Below, in pieces: positions 1 to 9,898 of a DNA stretch of 52,671 nt. The notes below the pieces were generated by a model, which was not told the DNA's origin, ran no database searches, and worked only from the letters and a program-made list of their open reading frames with translations. Made by a program: the position numbers and the translations under genes. The stretch covers positions 1 through 52,671 of the forward strand of contig JAQXRN010000200.1 in the NCBI GenBank assembly GCA_029218545.1, in the 5' to 3' direction. Source of the DNA: Bacillota bacterium (GTDB lineage: Bacteria > Bacillota > Clostridia > Peptostreptococcales > Anaerovoracaceae). Within the stretch, counting starts at the first letter, position 1, and the number at the start of each line of letters is the position of its first letter.

Positions 1-620
1 ATTCGTTCAATCATTCCATCGATGCTGCATGCTGTAGAAAACATTATTCCGCTCTTTAAACAATCTACGGTATTCGTACCGATTAATCGTTTAGGTGTAT
101 CAAAGGCAATCTTTGGAAGCTGTGCAGTCCTGCCGATTAAGGCATCAGTGGAAACAGACATCCCTGTTGTAATCATTCCGCCTAAATAATTCTTGTTCTC
201 ATCAATAACAGAGTATGTAGTGGCTGTTCCCATATCTATTATTATCTGCGGAACAGGATATTCATTTATCCCTGCTACTGCATCTACAACCAGGTCACTT
301 CCAAGCTGTGCCGGATTGTCTATTTTAATGCTTAGACCTGTCTTTATTCCAGGACCAACAACAAGAGGTTTTGTGCCGCATAATTTTTCAATGGCTCTCT
401 TGAATGTATTAGTAATAGAAGGCACAACTGAAGACATTATTACCCCGGAAATTCTATCGGGAGTAATTTTGTGCATTTCTAACGCAGTTTTAATGCTCAC
501 AGCATATTCCAAGTCTGTTGCTTTCTGGCTGCTTGATACTCTCTCTCTGAAAATAATTTCGTCCTTGTCAAAACATCCTATAACAATGTTTGTATTCCCT
601 ATATCTATTACTAGAATCAT
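1..620 (-). CDS. coaX: Type III pantothenate kinase, 3' end cut by window edge
   Basis: Reverse complement reads MILVIDIGNTNIVIGCFDKDEIIFRERVSSSQKATDLEYA...ISGVIMSSVVPSITNTFKRAIEKL...GTATTYSVIDENKNYLGGMITTGM; CoaX ASKHA motifs; RBS aggagg upstream. Not in the ORF track because it is open at the edge. Confidence 0.93.
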   Translation of the reverse strand, partial: MILVIDIGNTNIVIGCFDKDEIIFRERVSSSQKATDLEYAVSIKTALEMHKITPDRISGVIMSSVVPSITNTFKRAIEKLCGTKPLVVGPGIKTGLSIKIDNPAQLGSDLVVDAVAGINEYPVPQIIIDMGTATTYSVIDENKNYLGGMITTGMSVSTDALIGRTAQLPKIAFDTPKRLIGTNTVDCLKSGIMFSTACSIDGMIER

Positions 621-781
621 TTTTTCCTCCTAATCTTGTTGCCGCTTTCGCCGCATCATACCAACTACTTATTATAACATAAAAAATACAAAGTTCTAGT
701 TTTTTTCGTCTTGATTCTGACAGGAATATTGTGATATGTTCTTATTGTACTTTAAAACAAAATGAGATATACGAGGTAGTT

Positions 782-1975
782 ATGTTAAAAGGAAAAACAG
801 TTGTAATTGCCGTTTCGGGCAGTATTGCTGCATATAAAATCCCAAATTTGGCACGTATGCTAAAAAAGGCGGGCGCTGATGTACAGATTCTCATGACTCA
901 GAATGCCACCCAGTTTATTAATCCAATCACTTTTGAATCTCTGACAGGTAATAAATGTCTTATTGACACTTTTGACCGTAATTTCCAGTACAGCGTAGAG
1001 CATGTTGCCCTCGCAAAACGTGCTGATATAGTTATGGTTGCCCCTGCTTCTGCAAACGTTATCGGCAAAATCGCTAACGGTCTTGCCGACGATATGCTTA
1101 CTACAACGGTTATCGCCTGTCCATGTAAAAAAATCATCGCTCCTGCAATGAACCATAACATGTACCATAACCCAATAGTACAGGATAATTTAGAAAAGCT
1201 GAAGAAATTTGGTTATGAAATCGTCACTCCTGAAACAGGTATGCTTGCAAACGGAGATTCAGGAGACGGAAGAATGCCGGAAGAATCGCTTCTTTTTCAG
1301 CATATCATAAAGGAAATCGCCTTTGAGAAGGATCTTGCCGGCAAAAAGGTGCTGATTACTGCCGGAGCCACAAGAGAACCCATCGATCCTGTAAGATATA
1401 TTACAAATCATTCAAGCGGTAAAATGGGTTGCGCATTAGCTCAGGCTGCTATGCTACGTGGTGCAGAGGTTACTCTTGTTCACGGACATATGGATGTTGC
1501 TCCTCCGGAATTCATAACCTGTGTTCCAATAGTCAGTGCAGAAGATATGTTTATTGAAGTAGATAAAAGAAGAGTGTCAAGCGATATCATCATAAAGGCC
1601 GCTGCTGTTGCTGATTACACTCCTGTAACAGTGGCAGAAAACAAGATAAAGAAATCAGGTTCTGATGATTCAATGTCAATTCCGTTAAAGAGGACAAAGG
1701 ATATTCTTCTTCACCTTGGTCAAAACAAAAGAGAAAACCAGATAATCTGCGGTTTTTCAATGGAAACAGAAAACCTGCTTGAGAATTCACAGAAGAAGCT
1801 TACAAAGAAAAACTGCGACATGATATGTGCGAACTCTCTAAGCTCATCTGGCTCAGGCTTCAAAAGCGACACCAATATCATCACACTGATTACTAAGGAT
1901 TCCATTGAAGAACTTGAATTAATGTCAAAAGAGCAGGCTGCTCACGTGATATTAAACAAGATTCTCACCCTATAA
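782..1975 (+). CDS. coaBC: Bifunctional phosphopantothenoylcysteine decarboxylase/phosphopantothenate-cysteine ligase
   Basis: VIAVSGSIAAYKIPNLARMLKKAGADVQILMTQNA...APAMNHNMYHNP...GATREPIDPVRYITNHSSGKMG; start moved to internal ATG at 782 behind gaggtag. Confidence 0.95.
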   Translation: MLKGKTVVIAVSGSIAAYKIPNLARMLKKAGADVQILMTQNATQFINPITFESLTGNKCLIDTFDRNFQYSVEHVALAKRADIVMVAPASANVIGKIANGLADDMLTTTVIACPCKKIIAPAMNHNMYHNPIVQDNLEKLKKFGYEIVTPETGMLANGDSGDGRMPEESLLFQHIIKEIAFEKDLAGKKVLITAGATREPIDPVRYITNHSSGKMGCALAQAAMLRGAEVTLVHGHMDVAPPEFITCVPIVSAEDMFIEVDKRRVSSDIIIKAAAVADYTPVTVAENKIKKSGSDDSMSIPLKRTKDILLHLGQNKRENQIICGFSMETENLLENSQKKLTKKNCDMICANSLSSSGSGFKSDTNIITLITKDSIEELELMSKEQAAHVILNKILTL

Positions 1976-2008
1976 TGGATTAAATAATTGAATATAAAAC
2001 ACTGATTT

Positions 2009-2044
2009 AAAGCCACTTTTTCTGCCGGAAGAAGTGGCTTTTCT
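2009..2044 (+). terminator. Rho-independent terminator after coaBC
   Basis: aagccactt...aagtggctt stem followed by tttt. Confidence 0.7.
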
Positions 2045-2120
2045 GTTGACTGACAAGGCATAATGTCTCTTTTCTTGGAATACATTATATTTAACACAAA
2101 CTATTGAAAGGGGAATTACC

Positions 2121-3764
2121 ATGTCAAATGAAAACAATATTCCTGATTATGCTATGGTTCCTGCTAAGGAAATAAGTCCTTCGGAGCTGATCCCAATTAC
2201 CGAAGGACTCCAGTATGACAATGTGCAGGTAACAAATGTGGAAATACCGGAACCGTTTTTTTTCACAATTGAAGAAGATATACTTGTTCCCGACGTTAAG
2301 CCGGATCTTTCAGAAATACTATTGATGGATGGCAATGTAAGTCTTGCAACAAGAGAAATAGTTCATATGGCAAAAGATGATGAAATGCTTACCATTTCCG
2401 GCGACATACAGCTTCAAACGCTGTACCTGCCTGAAATAAATCAGGGTGCCTATACAATAATCTCAATTCACAACAAAATTCCGTTTAAAGATCAGATTAA
2501 GGCAAAGCCTTTTACGACTATCGTTCTCAGCTGTGAAATAGACAAAATAGAATTTTCGGTCATAAACGAGCGCAAATATAGAGCAAGGATTACACTGCGT
2601 TTACTTGAAAAGGAATACTCAGACCAGAAGCTGTCCATATTCCGGGGAATTGAAGGCGAAGATATTCAGTGTCTAAAAGAAATGCGTCTGATTTCTTCAG
2701 TAGCATCAAGAACCAAAGATATGTTATCAATTTCTGAGGAAATAACTCCATCCAGTGATTATTCTCCTGAAGAGATTCTTTTCTCCAGAATAACTGCCCT
2801 TGAAAACTACATGCAGATAACATCGGATAAGGCCATAATAAGCGGTTTCATCTATGTTACTCTCCTTTATAAAATTAAATCGTCTAATGACGATTTGAAC
2901 TGTGAAAGCTTCCAGCAAATAAAAGAAAAAGTTGAATTCACCCAGTTTATACCCCTTCATATTTCAACAGAAGCTATGGGTTACAGTCCTGTTTTCGACT
3001 CAAGCAACTTAAGACTTTATCTGGATAAGAATGAAGACGGAAGAAGCATCTTCAGGCTTGAAGGCAATCTAATAACCCATATCGAACTATACAACGCTTC
3101 ACAGGTTGAAATAATTTCCGATGCTTATCACAAAGAACGGACATTTAAATTTGATATCAACTCTTGCGAAAGCAGAATAACTGTTGCTAATTTAACTGGG
3201 GAAAACAGCCTTCGTGAGATTTTTAGTCCTGAGCTCAAAGACCGTGAAATACAATGTATTCTCTTTACCAGCAGCAAAATAATAGGTGCTGATACATATG
3301 CATCTCAGGGGCTTCTTACCACAGAAGGCATCATAGGGGTAAATATGTTATGTCTCTCTGCAGATGAAGATGCTGAAATTATTAAGGTGTCCGAGGAGTT
3401 TCCTTTTAGACTGTCCATGACACGCAGCAATAACGACTTGAGCGACGAATATGTTACAAAGGTCTTCATTAAGGATTTCTGGGCAGAAAAAATCAATGGT
3501 AAACAACTGGAGTTCAACGCAAGTCTCCTTGCAAATGTTGAAATCATCCGTACCTCTGCTTTTAGCCTTATTACCAATCCCGGCTTCGAAGGTTACCAAT
3601 CCAATGAATCTTCATGTCCGATTATCATTTACACCTGCAGAACCGATGATTCTCTTTGGGATATCGCAAAGCGGTTCAGGACTACAGTTTCATCAATATC
3701 GTCTATTAACGATTTAGAAGGCGCGACTATTGAACCCAACAAAAAACTACTCATATTGAGATAA
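2121..3764 (+). CDS. DUF3794 (SPOCS) domain protein with C-terminal LysM domain
   Basis: Repeated EDILVPDVKPDLSEIL-type SPOCS motifs; C-terminal YTCRTDDSLWDIAKRFRTTVSSISSINDLEG...LLIL LysM; RBS aaagggg. Confidence 0.88.
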   Translation: MSNENNIPDYAMVPAKEISPSELIPITEGLQYDNVQVTNVEIPEPFFFTIEEDILVPDVKPDLSEILLMDGNVSLATREIVHMAKDDEMLTISGDIQLQTLYLPEINQGAYTIISIHNKIPFKDQIKAKPFTTIVLSCEIDKIEFSVINERKYRARITLRLLEKEYSDQKLSIFRGIEGEDIQCLKEMRLISSVASRTKDMLSISEEITPSSDYSPEEILFSRITALENYMQITSDKAIISGFIYVTLLYKIKSSNDDLNCESFQQIKEKVEFTQFIPLHISTEAMGYSPVFDSSNLRLYLDKNEDGRSIFRLEGNLITHIELYNASQVEIISDAYHKERTFKFDINSCESRITVANLTGENSLREIFSPELKDREIQCILFTSSKIIGADTYASQGLLTTEGIIGVNMLCLSADEDAEIIKVSEEFPFRLSMTRSNNDLSDEYVTKVFIKDFWAEKINGKQLEFNASLLANVEIIRTSAFSLITNPGFEGYQSNESSCPIIIYTCRTDDSLWDIAKRFRTTVSSISSINDLEGATIEPNKKLLILR

Positions 3765-3814
3765 TTGTATAATTTCTCAAATCATGTCCATACTCTATAT
3801 GACGGAGGTAAAAT

Positions 3815-4477
3815 ATGGATAAAAGATTTGGGAAATTATTATTTTTTATTTTGCTGATTGCCTGTATTATGGTGCCTGCCTCAAACCTTGCAAATGAATA
3901 CCCAAATATTCTTAGATTTCACGTTATAGCAAACAGCGATTCCGATGAAGACCAGCAGTTGAAGCTCAAAGTAAGAGACTATGTGTTAGAAAGACTGCAG
4001 CCTGAAATAATGGAAGATTTTCAAGACAGCGAGGAGAATCTTGATTTCACTGAATACAGTCAGGAAGCCATTCGCTCATATATAAAAGAAAATATGAGCA
4101 GAATAACAACTTGGGCTGAAGAAGCCGTTGCTTCTGAGGGTTATGACTATAGCGTTAACTGCAGCCTTGGAGTTCGTCATATTCCTGCCAAATATTATGA
4201 CGACTTATTCTTCCCGGAAGGGAACTATGAAGCACTAACAATCTCAATAGGGGAAGGAAAGGGGCAAAACTGGTGGTGCGTTGTTTTCCCTCCTTTATGC
4301 CTTATTTCATCACAGCAAAGCGAAACAGAATTCAAAAGCGAAAAGGTTGAATCGTCTATTGCAGATGAGGAAAAACTAATTTTAAAATCTAAGACTATGG
4401 ATCTCTTGAAGGGCAACGAAAGCGTATCAAGGTCTTCTATTGAAGAGTCTCTAAAGTGTCTGTTTGAAAAGTGTTAA
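3815..4477 (+). CDS. spoIIR: Stage II sporulation protein R
   Basis: NILRFHVIANSDSDEDQQLKLKVRDYVLERLQP...NCSLGVRHIPAKYYDDLFFPEGNYEALTISIGEGKGQNWWCVVFPPLC is characteristic of SpoIIR. Confidence 0.93.
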   Translation: MDKRFGKLLFFILLIACIMVPASNLANEYPNILRFHVIANSDSDEDQQLKLKVRDYVLERLQPEIMEDFQDSEENLDFTEYSQEAIRSYIKENMSRITTWAEEAVASEGYDYSVNCSLGVRHIPAKYYDDLFFPEGNYEALTISIGEGKGQNWWCVVFPPLCLISSQQSETEFKSEKVESSIADEEKLILKSKTMDLLKGNESVSRSSIEESLKCLFEKC

Positions 4478-4490
4478 ACAGGCACTTTTT
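4453..4490 (+). terminator. Terminator hairpin containing the spoIIR stop codon
   Basis: aaagtgtctgttt-gaaaagtgtt-aaacaggcacttttt. Confidence 0.75.
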
Positions 4491-4513
4491 ATTTGTTTTC
4501 TTTGTGAAATTCC

Positions 4514-4550
4514 TTGACTGCTTTTTATAATGGTGGTATGCTTGTATACA
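4514..4550 (+). promoter_or_regulatory. Candidate promoter plus GntR-type operator of the citrate operon
   Basis: TTGACT (4514-4519)-17 nt-TATGCT (4537-4542), overlapped by palindrome TGTATACA (4543-4550) fitting the GntR GTM...KAC operator signature. Confidence 0.5.
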
Positions 4551-4609
4551 GGTATTCGCTTTCTTGCAGTAAAGCGATAGCAAATGAAGGGTAGTTGGAG
4601 GTCTATACA

Positions 4610-5983
4610 ATGTTAGAGTTATCAAAGAAAACAAATCTACTAGAAAAGAACATATATAAATACAGTTTACAGGACGTAGAAGAACCGGAGTTATACAGGG
4701 AAATGTTTAACTATGAGGAAGTGCCTAAAATTGCATTTAACCACAGACGAGTTCCAGTCAATATGCCTGAAGATATCTGGATTACTGATACTTCCTTTAG
4801 AGATGGTCAGCAATCTATGTCTCCATACAAAGTTAAAGATATCGTAAATCTTTATAAGCTATTGGCTCGTTTAGGCGGTCCTTATGGCGTAGTCAGACAA
4901 TCTGAATTTTTCATTTATACGAAGAAAGATCAGGAGGCTATATATAAATGCATGGAGCTAGGGTATAAATTCCCTGAAATAACCACGTGGATAAGAGCAA
5001 AAAAAGAAGACTTCAAAATGGTAAAAGATTTGGAAATAAAGGAAACAGGTATACTTGTGTCCTGCAGTGACTACCATATCTTTAAAAAGATGGGTATGAC
5101 AAGAAGACAGGCAGTTGACTATTATCTGGAAACCATTAAAGATGCCTTTGAGGCCGGTGTTGTTCCAAGATGCCATCTGGAGGATATTACCCGTGCGGAT
5201 TTCTATGGTTTTGTTGTTCCTTTTGTAAATGAAATCATGGAGCTTTCCAATGAGGTCGGCATTCCTGTTAAAATCAGAGCCTGCGATACTATGGGCTATG
5301 GTGTTCCATACACTGAAGTTGCACTTCCAAGAAGCGTGGCCGGTATTATCTACGGACTTCAGACCTATTCTGGTGTACCTAGTGAAATGCTGGAATGGCA
5401 CGGACATAACGACTTCTATAAAGCTGTTGCAAATGCTACTGTTGCATGGCTTTATGGGGCCAGCGCAGTTAACTGTTCAATGCTTGGAATAGGCGAAAGA
5501 ACAGGTAACATTCCTCTTGAAGCAATGGTCTTCGAATATGCATCCCTTAGAGGTTCTCTTGATGGAATGGATCCAACTGTAATAACAGAAATCGGCAGCT
5601 ATTTCAGAAACGAAATGGGTTACGATATTCCTCCGATGACTCCTTTTGTAGGAGAAAACTTCAATGTTACTAAAGCAGGCATTCATGCTGATGGTTTAAT
5701 GAAAGACGAGGAAATATATAACATCTTCAATACAAAGAAGCTGTTAAACAAGACTCCTGGCGTTTCCGTAAGCAAGACATCAGGCCTTGCCGGAATAGCT
5801 TATTGGATCAATGAACATTATGACTTAAAAGATGATAAAAAATATACCAAGAATGACAAGCTTGTTGCTGATTTAAAGGATTGGGTAGATGTTATGTATG
5901 CAGACGGCAGAACTACTGCCCTTTCTAATCATGAAATGGAAGATAAGATTAAAGAGCTAAACGGTGGAAAGGATTTGAAATAA
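4610..5983 (+). CDS. Re-citrate synthase-like enzyme (HMGL/IPMS-like superfamily)
   Basis: DIWITDTSFRDGQQSMSPYKV (TIM-barrel IPMS/homocitrate synthase signature), EWHGHNDFYKAVANATVAWLYGASAVNCSMLGIGERTGN; neighbours are aconitase and IDH; start at 4610 with ttggagg RBS. Confidence 0.8.
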   Translation: MLELSKKTNLLEKNIYKYSLQDVEEPELYREMFNYEEVPKIAFNHRRVPVNMPEDIWITDTSFRDGQQSMSPYKVKDIVNLYKLLARLGGPYGVVRQSEFFIYTKKDQEAIYKCMELGYKFPEITTWIRAKKEDFKMVKDLEIKETGILVSCSDYHIFKKMGMTRRQAVDYYLETIKDAFEAGVVPRCHLEDITRADFYGFVVPFVNEIMELSNEVGIPVKIRACDTMGYGVPYTEVALPRSVAGIIYGLQTYSGVPSEMLEWHGHNDFYKAVANATVAWLYGASAVNCSMLGIGERTGNIPLEAMVFEYASLRGSLDGMDPTVITEIGSYFRNEMGYDIPPMTPFVGENFNVTKAGIHADGLMKDEEIYNIFNTKKLLNKTPGVSVSKTSGLAGIAYWINEHYDLKDDKKYTKNDKLVADLKDWVDVMYADGRTTALSNHEMEDKIKELNGGKDLK

Positions 5984-6627
5984 TGATCGATTATAAGAGC
6001 CAGTCACTTGCAAACCAAGTGTATGAAACGATTGAAAGAAACATCTTAAACGGTGTATACAGCAAGGGAGCAGTAATCAGTGAAATGAAGCTTTCTGAGG
6101 AATTAGGCGTAAGCAGAACTCCTATCAGAGAAGCCATGACAAGACTTGAAACAGAAAGACTTATCGAAACTACTTCCACAGGAACTATTGTTGTCGGAAT
6201 TAGTGACAAAGATGTAAAGGATATGTTTCAGGTCAAACTTCACCTTGATCCGCTTATTATGAAAATGGCTGCTACAAATATTAGTGCTCATGCATTGGAA
6301 AAGCTCAAAGATAATCTTGAGCAACAGGAATTCTACAATTCAAAGGGGAACACTGAAAAACTGCGTGACCTTGATACAGAATTTCACGACATCATCTATG
6401 CAGAGAGCAAAAGCCCTATTTTACAGCATATCCTGACAGGTATACATCACAAGCTTTTAAAATACAGAAAAGCTTCTCTTGATAAAAGTGACAGAAGTGA
6501 CCATTCTGTAGAAGAACATGAAGCAATTTATGAAGCACTTGCTGCTCGAGATGAGATGAGAATTGAGCTTCTTGTATTACAGCATATAAACCACTCATAT
6601 GACACAATAATGAAGGGAGTAAAATAA
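5983..6627 (+). CDS. GntR family (FCD domain) transcriptional regulator
   Basis: GAVISEMKLSEELGVSRTPIREAMTRLETERLIETTSTGTIVVG winged helix; FCD-like C-terminal domain. Confidence 0.92.
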   Translation: MIDYKSQSLANQVYETIERNILNGVYSKGAVISEMKLSEELGVSRTPIREAMTRLETERLIETTSTGTIVVGISDKDVKDMFQVKLHLDPLIMKMAATNISAHALEKLKDNLEQQEFYNSKGNTEKLRDLDTEFHDIIYAESKSPILQHILTGIHHKLLKYRKASLDKSDRSDHSVEEHEAIYEALAARDEMRIELLVLQHINHSYDTIMKGVK

Positions 6628-8558
6628 TGGGATTAACAATCGCTCAAAAGATAATTAAAGAACATCTTCTCTCAGGAGAAATGATTACAGGAACAGAAAT
6701 TGCACTTAAAATAGATCAGACTTTAACACAGGATGCCACAGGAACAATGGCCTATCTTGAATTTGAAACTATGGGCGTTCCACGTGTAAGAACTGAACTC
6801 TCTGTAGCATACATAGATCACAATACTCTACAGTCAGGCTTTGAAAATGCAGACGACCATAGATTTATTCAATCAATGGCAAAAAAATACGGTCTTTACT
6901 TTTCAAGACCCGGTAACGGAATCTGCCATCAGGTTCACCTTGAAAGATTCGGTAAACCCGGCAAAACACTAATAGGCTCCGACAGCCATACCCCTACAGG
7001 AGGTGGTATCGGCATGCTTGCAATGGGAGCAGGTGGTCTTGATGTAGCTGTTGCTATGGGTGGCGGTGCATACAATATCACAATGCCCAAGATGTTTAAG
7101 GTCAATCTTACAGGCAAGCTCAACGACTTTGTAACAGCAAAGGATGTAAGCCTTGAAATTTTAAGAATTCTTTCCGTAAAAGGCGGTGTAGGCGCTATTA
7201 TTGAATGGGGAGGCGAAGGTGTGAAGACTCTCTCTGTACCTGAAAGAGCAACCATTACTAATATGGGAGCAGAGCTCGGTGCAACAACTTCTATTTTCCC
7301 TTCTGATGAAGTGACAAAAGCTTTCTTGGAAGCAGAAGGCCGCGCAGAAGACTGGGTTGAATTAAAGAGCGATGAAGATGCAGTATATGACAAGGTTATC
7401 GATATTAATCTTTCAGAGCTTAAGCCTCTTATTGCATGTCCTCACAGCCCTGACAACATCAAGACCGTAGAAAGCTTAAAGGGAACAAAGGTCGATCAGG
7501 TATGCATCGGTTCATGCACCAACTCCTCACTTTATGACATGCTGAAAGTTGCAGCACTTCTAAAGGGTAAGACAATTAAACCGGAAGTAAGCCTTTCCAT
7601 TTCTCCTGGTTCAAAGCAGGTTCTTTCAATGCTTTCAGATTGCGGCGCTTTATCAGATATTCTGGCAAGCGGAGCAAGAGTATTAGAATGTGCCTGCGGA
7701 CCTTGCATAGGTATGGGATTTTCTCCAAACTCCGGTGGTGTTTCATTAAGAACCTTCAACAGAAACTTCGAAGGTCGTTCAGGTACTGCCGACGGCAAGG
7801 TTTTCTTGGTTTCTCCTGAAACTGCAGTAGCTGCAGCTCTCACCGGCGAAATTACAGACCCGACACTATTAGGGGAAATGCCTAAGGTTACTATGCCTGC
7901 AGAATTTAAAATAGACGATAGTGCAATTATTGCTCCTGCTTCCGCTGAAGATGCTCCTTCTGTGGAAATCCTTCGTGGTCCGAATATCAAGCCTTTCCCT
8001 GAAAGCATGCCATTGGAAGATACTCTGGAAGTACCTCTGGTGCTTAAGGTCGGCGACAACATTACAACTGACCACATTATGCCTGCCGGTGCAAAAATTC
8101 TGCCATATCGTTCAAATATTCCACACCTTTCCCAGTACTGCTTTGCTGTATGCGATGAAACCTTCCCTGCAAGAGCAAAAGAAGCAGGTCAAAGCATCAT
8201 CGTAGGCGGAAACAACTACGGACAGGGCTCATCAAGAGAACATGCTGCTCTTGTTCCATTGTATCTTGGAGTACGTGCAGTTATCGCAAAGGGATTTGCA
8301 AGAATACATGCAGCGAACCTGATTAATGCAGGAATAATGCCTCTTTCCTTTGAAAATCCTGAAGATTACGATGCACTTATGCAGGATGATGTTCTTAAAA
8401 TAGAAAACATCTTTGAAGGTATGGATTCAGGCAAAATGATACTGAAAAATGTAACACAGAATAAGGAAATTCCTATTTCATGCCAGTTTACTGACAGACA
8501 AAAGAGCATTCTTAAGGCTGGCGGACTCCTCAAGTTTGTCGGTCAGGGAAATCTATAA
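6627..8558 (+). CDS. acnA: Aconitate hydratase
   Basis: LIGSDSHTPTGGGIGMLAMGAGGLDVA, CIGSCTNSSLYDM, CACGPCIGMGFSP, NNYGQGSSREHAALVP. Confidence 0.94.
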   Translation: MGLTIAQKIIKEHLLSGEMITGTEIALKIDQTLTQDATGTMAYLEFETMGVPRVRTELSVAYIDHNTLQSGFENADDHRFIQSMAKKYGLYFSRPGNGICHQVHLERFGKPGKTLIGSDSHTPTGGGIGMLAMGAGGLDVAVAMGGGAYNITMPKMFKVNLTGKLNDFVTAKDVSLEILRILSVKGGVGAIIEWGGEGVKTLSVPERATITNMGAELGATTSIFPSDEVTKAFLEAEGRAEDWVELKSDEDAVYDKVIDINLSELKPLIACPHSPDNIKTVESLKGTKVDQVCIGSCTNSSLYDMLKVAALLKGKTIKPEVSLSISPGSKQVLSMLSDCGALSDILASGARVLECACGPCIGMGFSPNSGGVSLRTFNRNFEGRSGTADGKVFLVSPETAVAAALTGEITDPTLLGEMPKVTMPAEFKIDDSAIIAPASAEDAPSVEILRGPNIKPFPESMPLEDTLEVPLVLKVGDNITTDHIMPAGAKILPYRSNIPHLSQYCFAVCDETFPARAKEAGQSIIVGGNNYGQGSSREHAALVPLYLGVRAVIAKGFARIHAANLINAGIMPLSFENPEDYDALMQDDVLKIENIFEGMDSGKMILKNVTQNKEIPISCQFTDRQKSILKAGGLLKFVGQGNL

Positions 8559-8583
8559 TACATATAGCTAGGAGAAAACTGAT

Positions 8584-9729
8584 ATGGATAAAGAAAAATA
8601 TATTGAATCCTGCGTCGCTCATTTTGAAAATCTTCTTAAGGAACAGCTTGCAAGAGCGGAAAAAATGAAAAACGCAGGAAAAGCTAAAGACTATAGTTCA
8701 CTTGACACCATAACAATCGGCCTCTGCGGTGGCGATGGCATTGGCCCAATCATCATGAAAGAGGCAAAAGCCTTATTAGAAACGCTTCTTGCTTCAGAGA
8801 TAGTTTCTGGAAAGATTGTCCTTAAGGATATCGAAGGTCTTACAATAGAAAACAGGCTGGCACTTAACCAGCCCGTTCCAGCCGATGTTCTGGCTGAAAT
8901 CAAGTCATGCGACGTAATTCTAAAGGGACCTACAACAACACCAAAGGGCGGCACTATGGAAAGTGCAAACGTAACCCTTAGAAGAGAACTTGATTTATAT
9001 GCAAACGTTCGTCCGGTATGTGTCCCTGAAGAGGGTATTGACTGGATGTTCTACAGAGAAAACACAGAAGGCGAATACGTTTTAGGCTCCAGCGGTGTCG
9101 AAATTCCTGATGAATTATCCATGGACTTTAAAGTTACTACCGATGAAGGAACTAAGAGAATCGCCCGTGCCGCATTTGAATATGCCAAGAACAACGGCAA
9201 AACCAATGTGGCCATCGTTACAAAAGCAAACATTATGAAGAAGACTGACGGAAAATTCTCTAAGATTTGTAACGAGGTTGCGGCAGACTATCCGGGAATA
9301 ACTGCAGAAGACTGGTACATCGATATTATGACTGCAAATTTAGTCAATAAATCCATAAGAAACCAATTCCAGGTGTTTGTATTGCCAAACCTTTACGGCG
9401 ACATAATAACTGATGAGGCCGCTGAAATCCAAGGTGGTGTTGGTACTGCAGGTAGTGCCAATATCGGTGACAATTATGCTATGTTTGAAGCTATTCATGG
9501 CTCTGCACCAAGAATGATTGAAGAAGGTTTAGCAGACTATGCAAACCCTTCAAGTATCTTCAAGGCTGCAGAAATGCTCCTTCGTCACATCGGCTTGACC
9601 GATAAAGCAGATAAGCTTGCTTCGGCTCTCTTTGTCTGCTGCGAAGAAGAAAAAAAGTTTGTAGTTACAGGTACAAAAGAAGGAAATACATGCAGGGAAT
9701 TCTCCGATTATGTGATTTCCAAGCTTTAG
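8584..9729 (+). CDS. icd: Isocitrate dehydrogenase (isocitrate/isopropylmalate dehydrogenase family)
   Basis: GGDGIGPIIMKEA, FYRENTEGEYVLGSSG, LPNLYGDIITDEAAEIQGGVGTAGSANIG; operon with aconitase. Confidence 0.88.
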   Translation: MDKEKYIESCVAHFENLLKEQLARAEKMKNAGKAKDYSSLDTITIGLCGGDGIGPIIMKEAKALLETLLASEIVSGKIVLKDIEGLTIENRLALNQPVPADVLAEIKSCDVILKGPTTTPKGGTMESANVTLRRELDLYANVRPVCVPEEGIDWMFYRENTEGEYVLGSSGVEIPDELSMDFKVTTDEGTKRIARAAFEYAKNNGKTNVAIVTKANIMKKTDGKFSKICNEVAADYPGITAEDWYIDIMTANLVNKSIRNQFQVFVLPNLYGDIITDEAAEIQGGVGTAGSANIGDNYAMFEAIHGSAPRMIEEGLADYANPSSIFKAAEMLLRHIGLTDKADKLASALFVCCEEEKKFVVTGTKEGNTCREFSDYVISKL

Positions 9730-9772
9730 TATTTTTATTAGTGCATACTAATTTTTTCATTCCAAACTTACC

Positions 9773-9816
9773 AAAAAGACAGCTTGCCTGTAACCTTCAG
9801 GCGACTGTCTTTTTTA
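9773..9816 (+). terminator. Rho-independent terminator after icd
   Basis: aaaaagacag..gcctg-taacctt-caggc..ctgtctttttt. Confidence 0.85.
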
Positions 9817-9898
9817 CTATACAAGGGCTCTATTCCTTGATATTACACAGTTTGCGTTGTATAATTATTTATTATATTTTAAGAAGAGAGAGACAAGT

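Noticed and set aside
193-633. + strand ORF of 146 aa in the ORF track
   Set aside because: Antisense shadow of coaX, which clearly encodes type III pantothenate kinase on the minus strand.
3765-3814. SigF-type promoter upstream of spoIIR
   Set aside because: gtata-like -35 is present but I could not find a convincing GG-containing SigF -10 at proper spacing.
6935-8077. Long minus-strand ORFs (152 and 181 aa) inside aconitase
   Set aside because: Low-complexity Ser/Pro-rich translations antisense to a well-conserved enzyme; codon-bias shadows.
9730-9898. Possible SAM or cobalamin riboswitch before metF
   Set aside because: Only the icd terminator hairpin is visible; the spacer is too short and lacks recognisable riboswitch core motifs.
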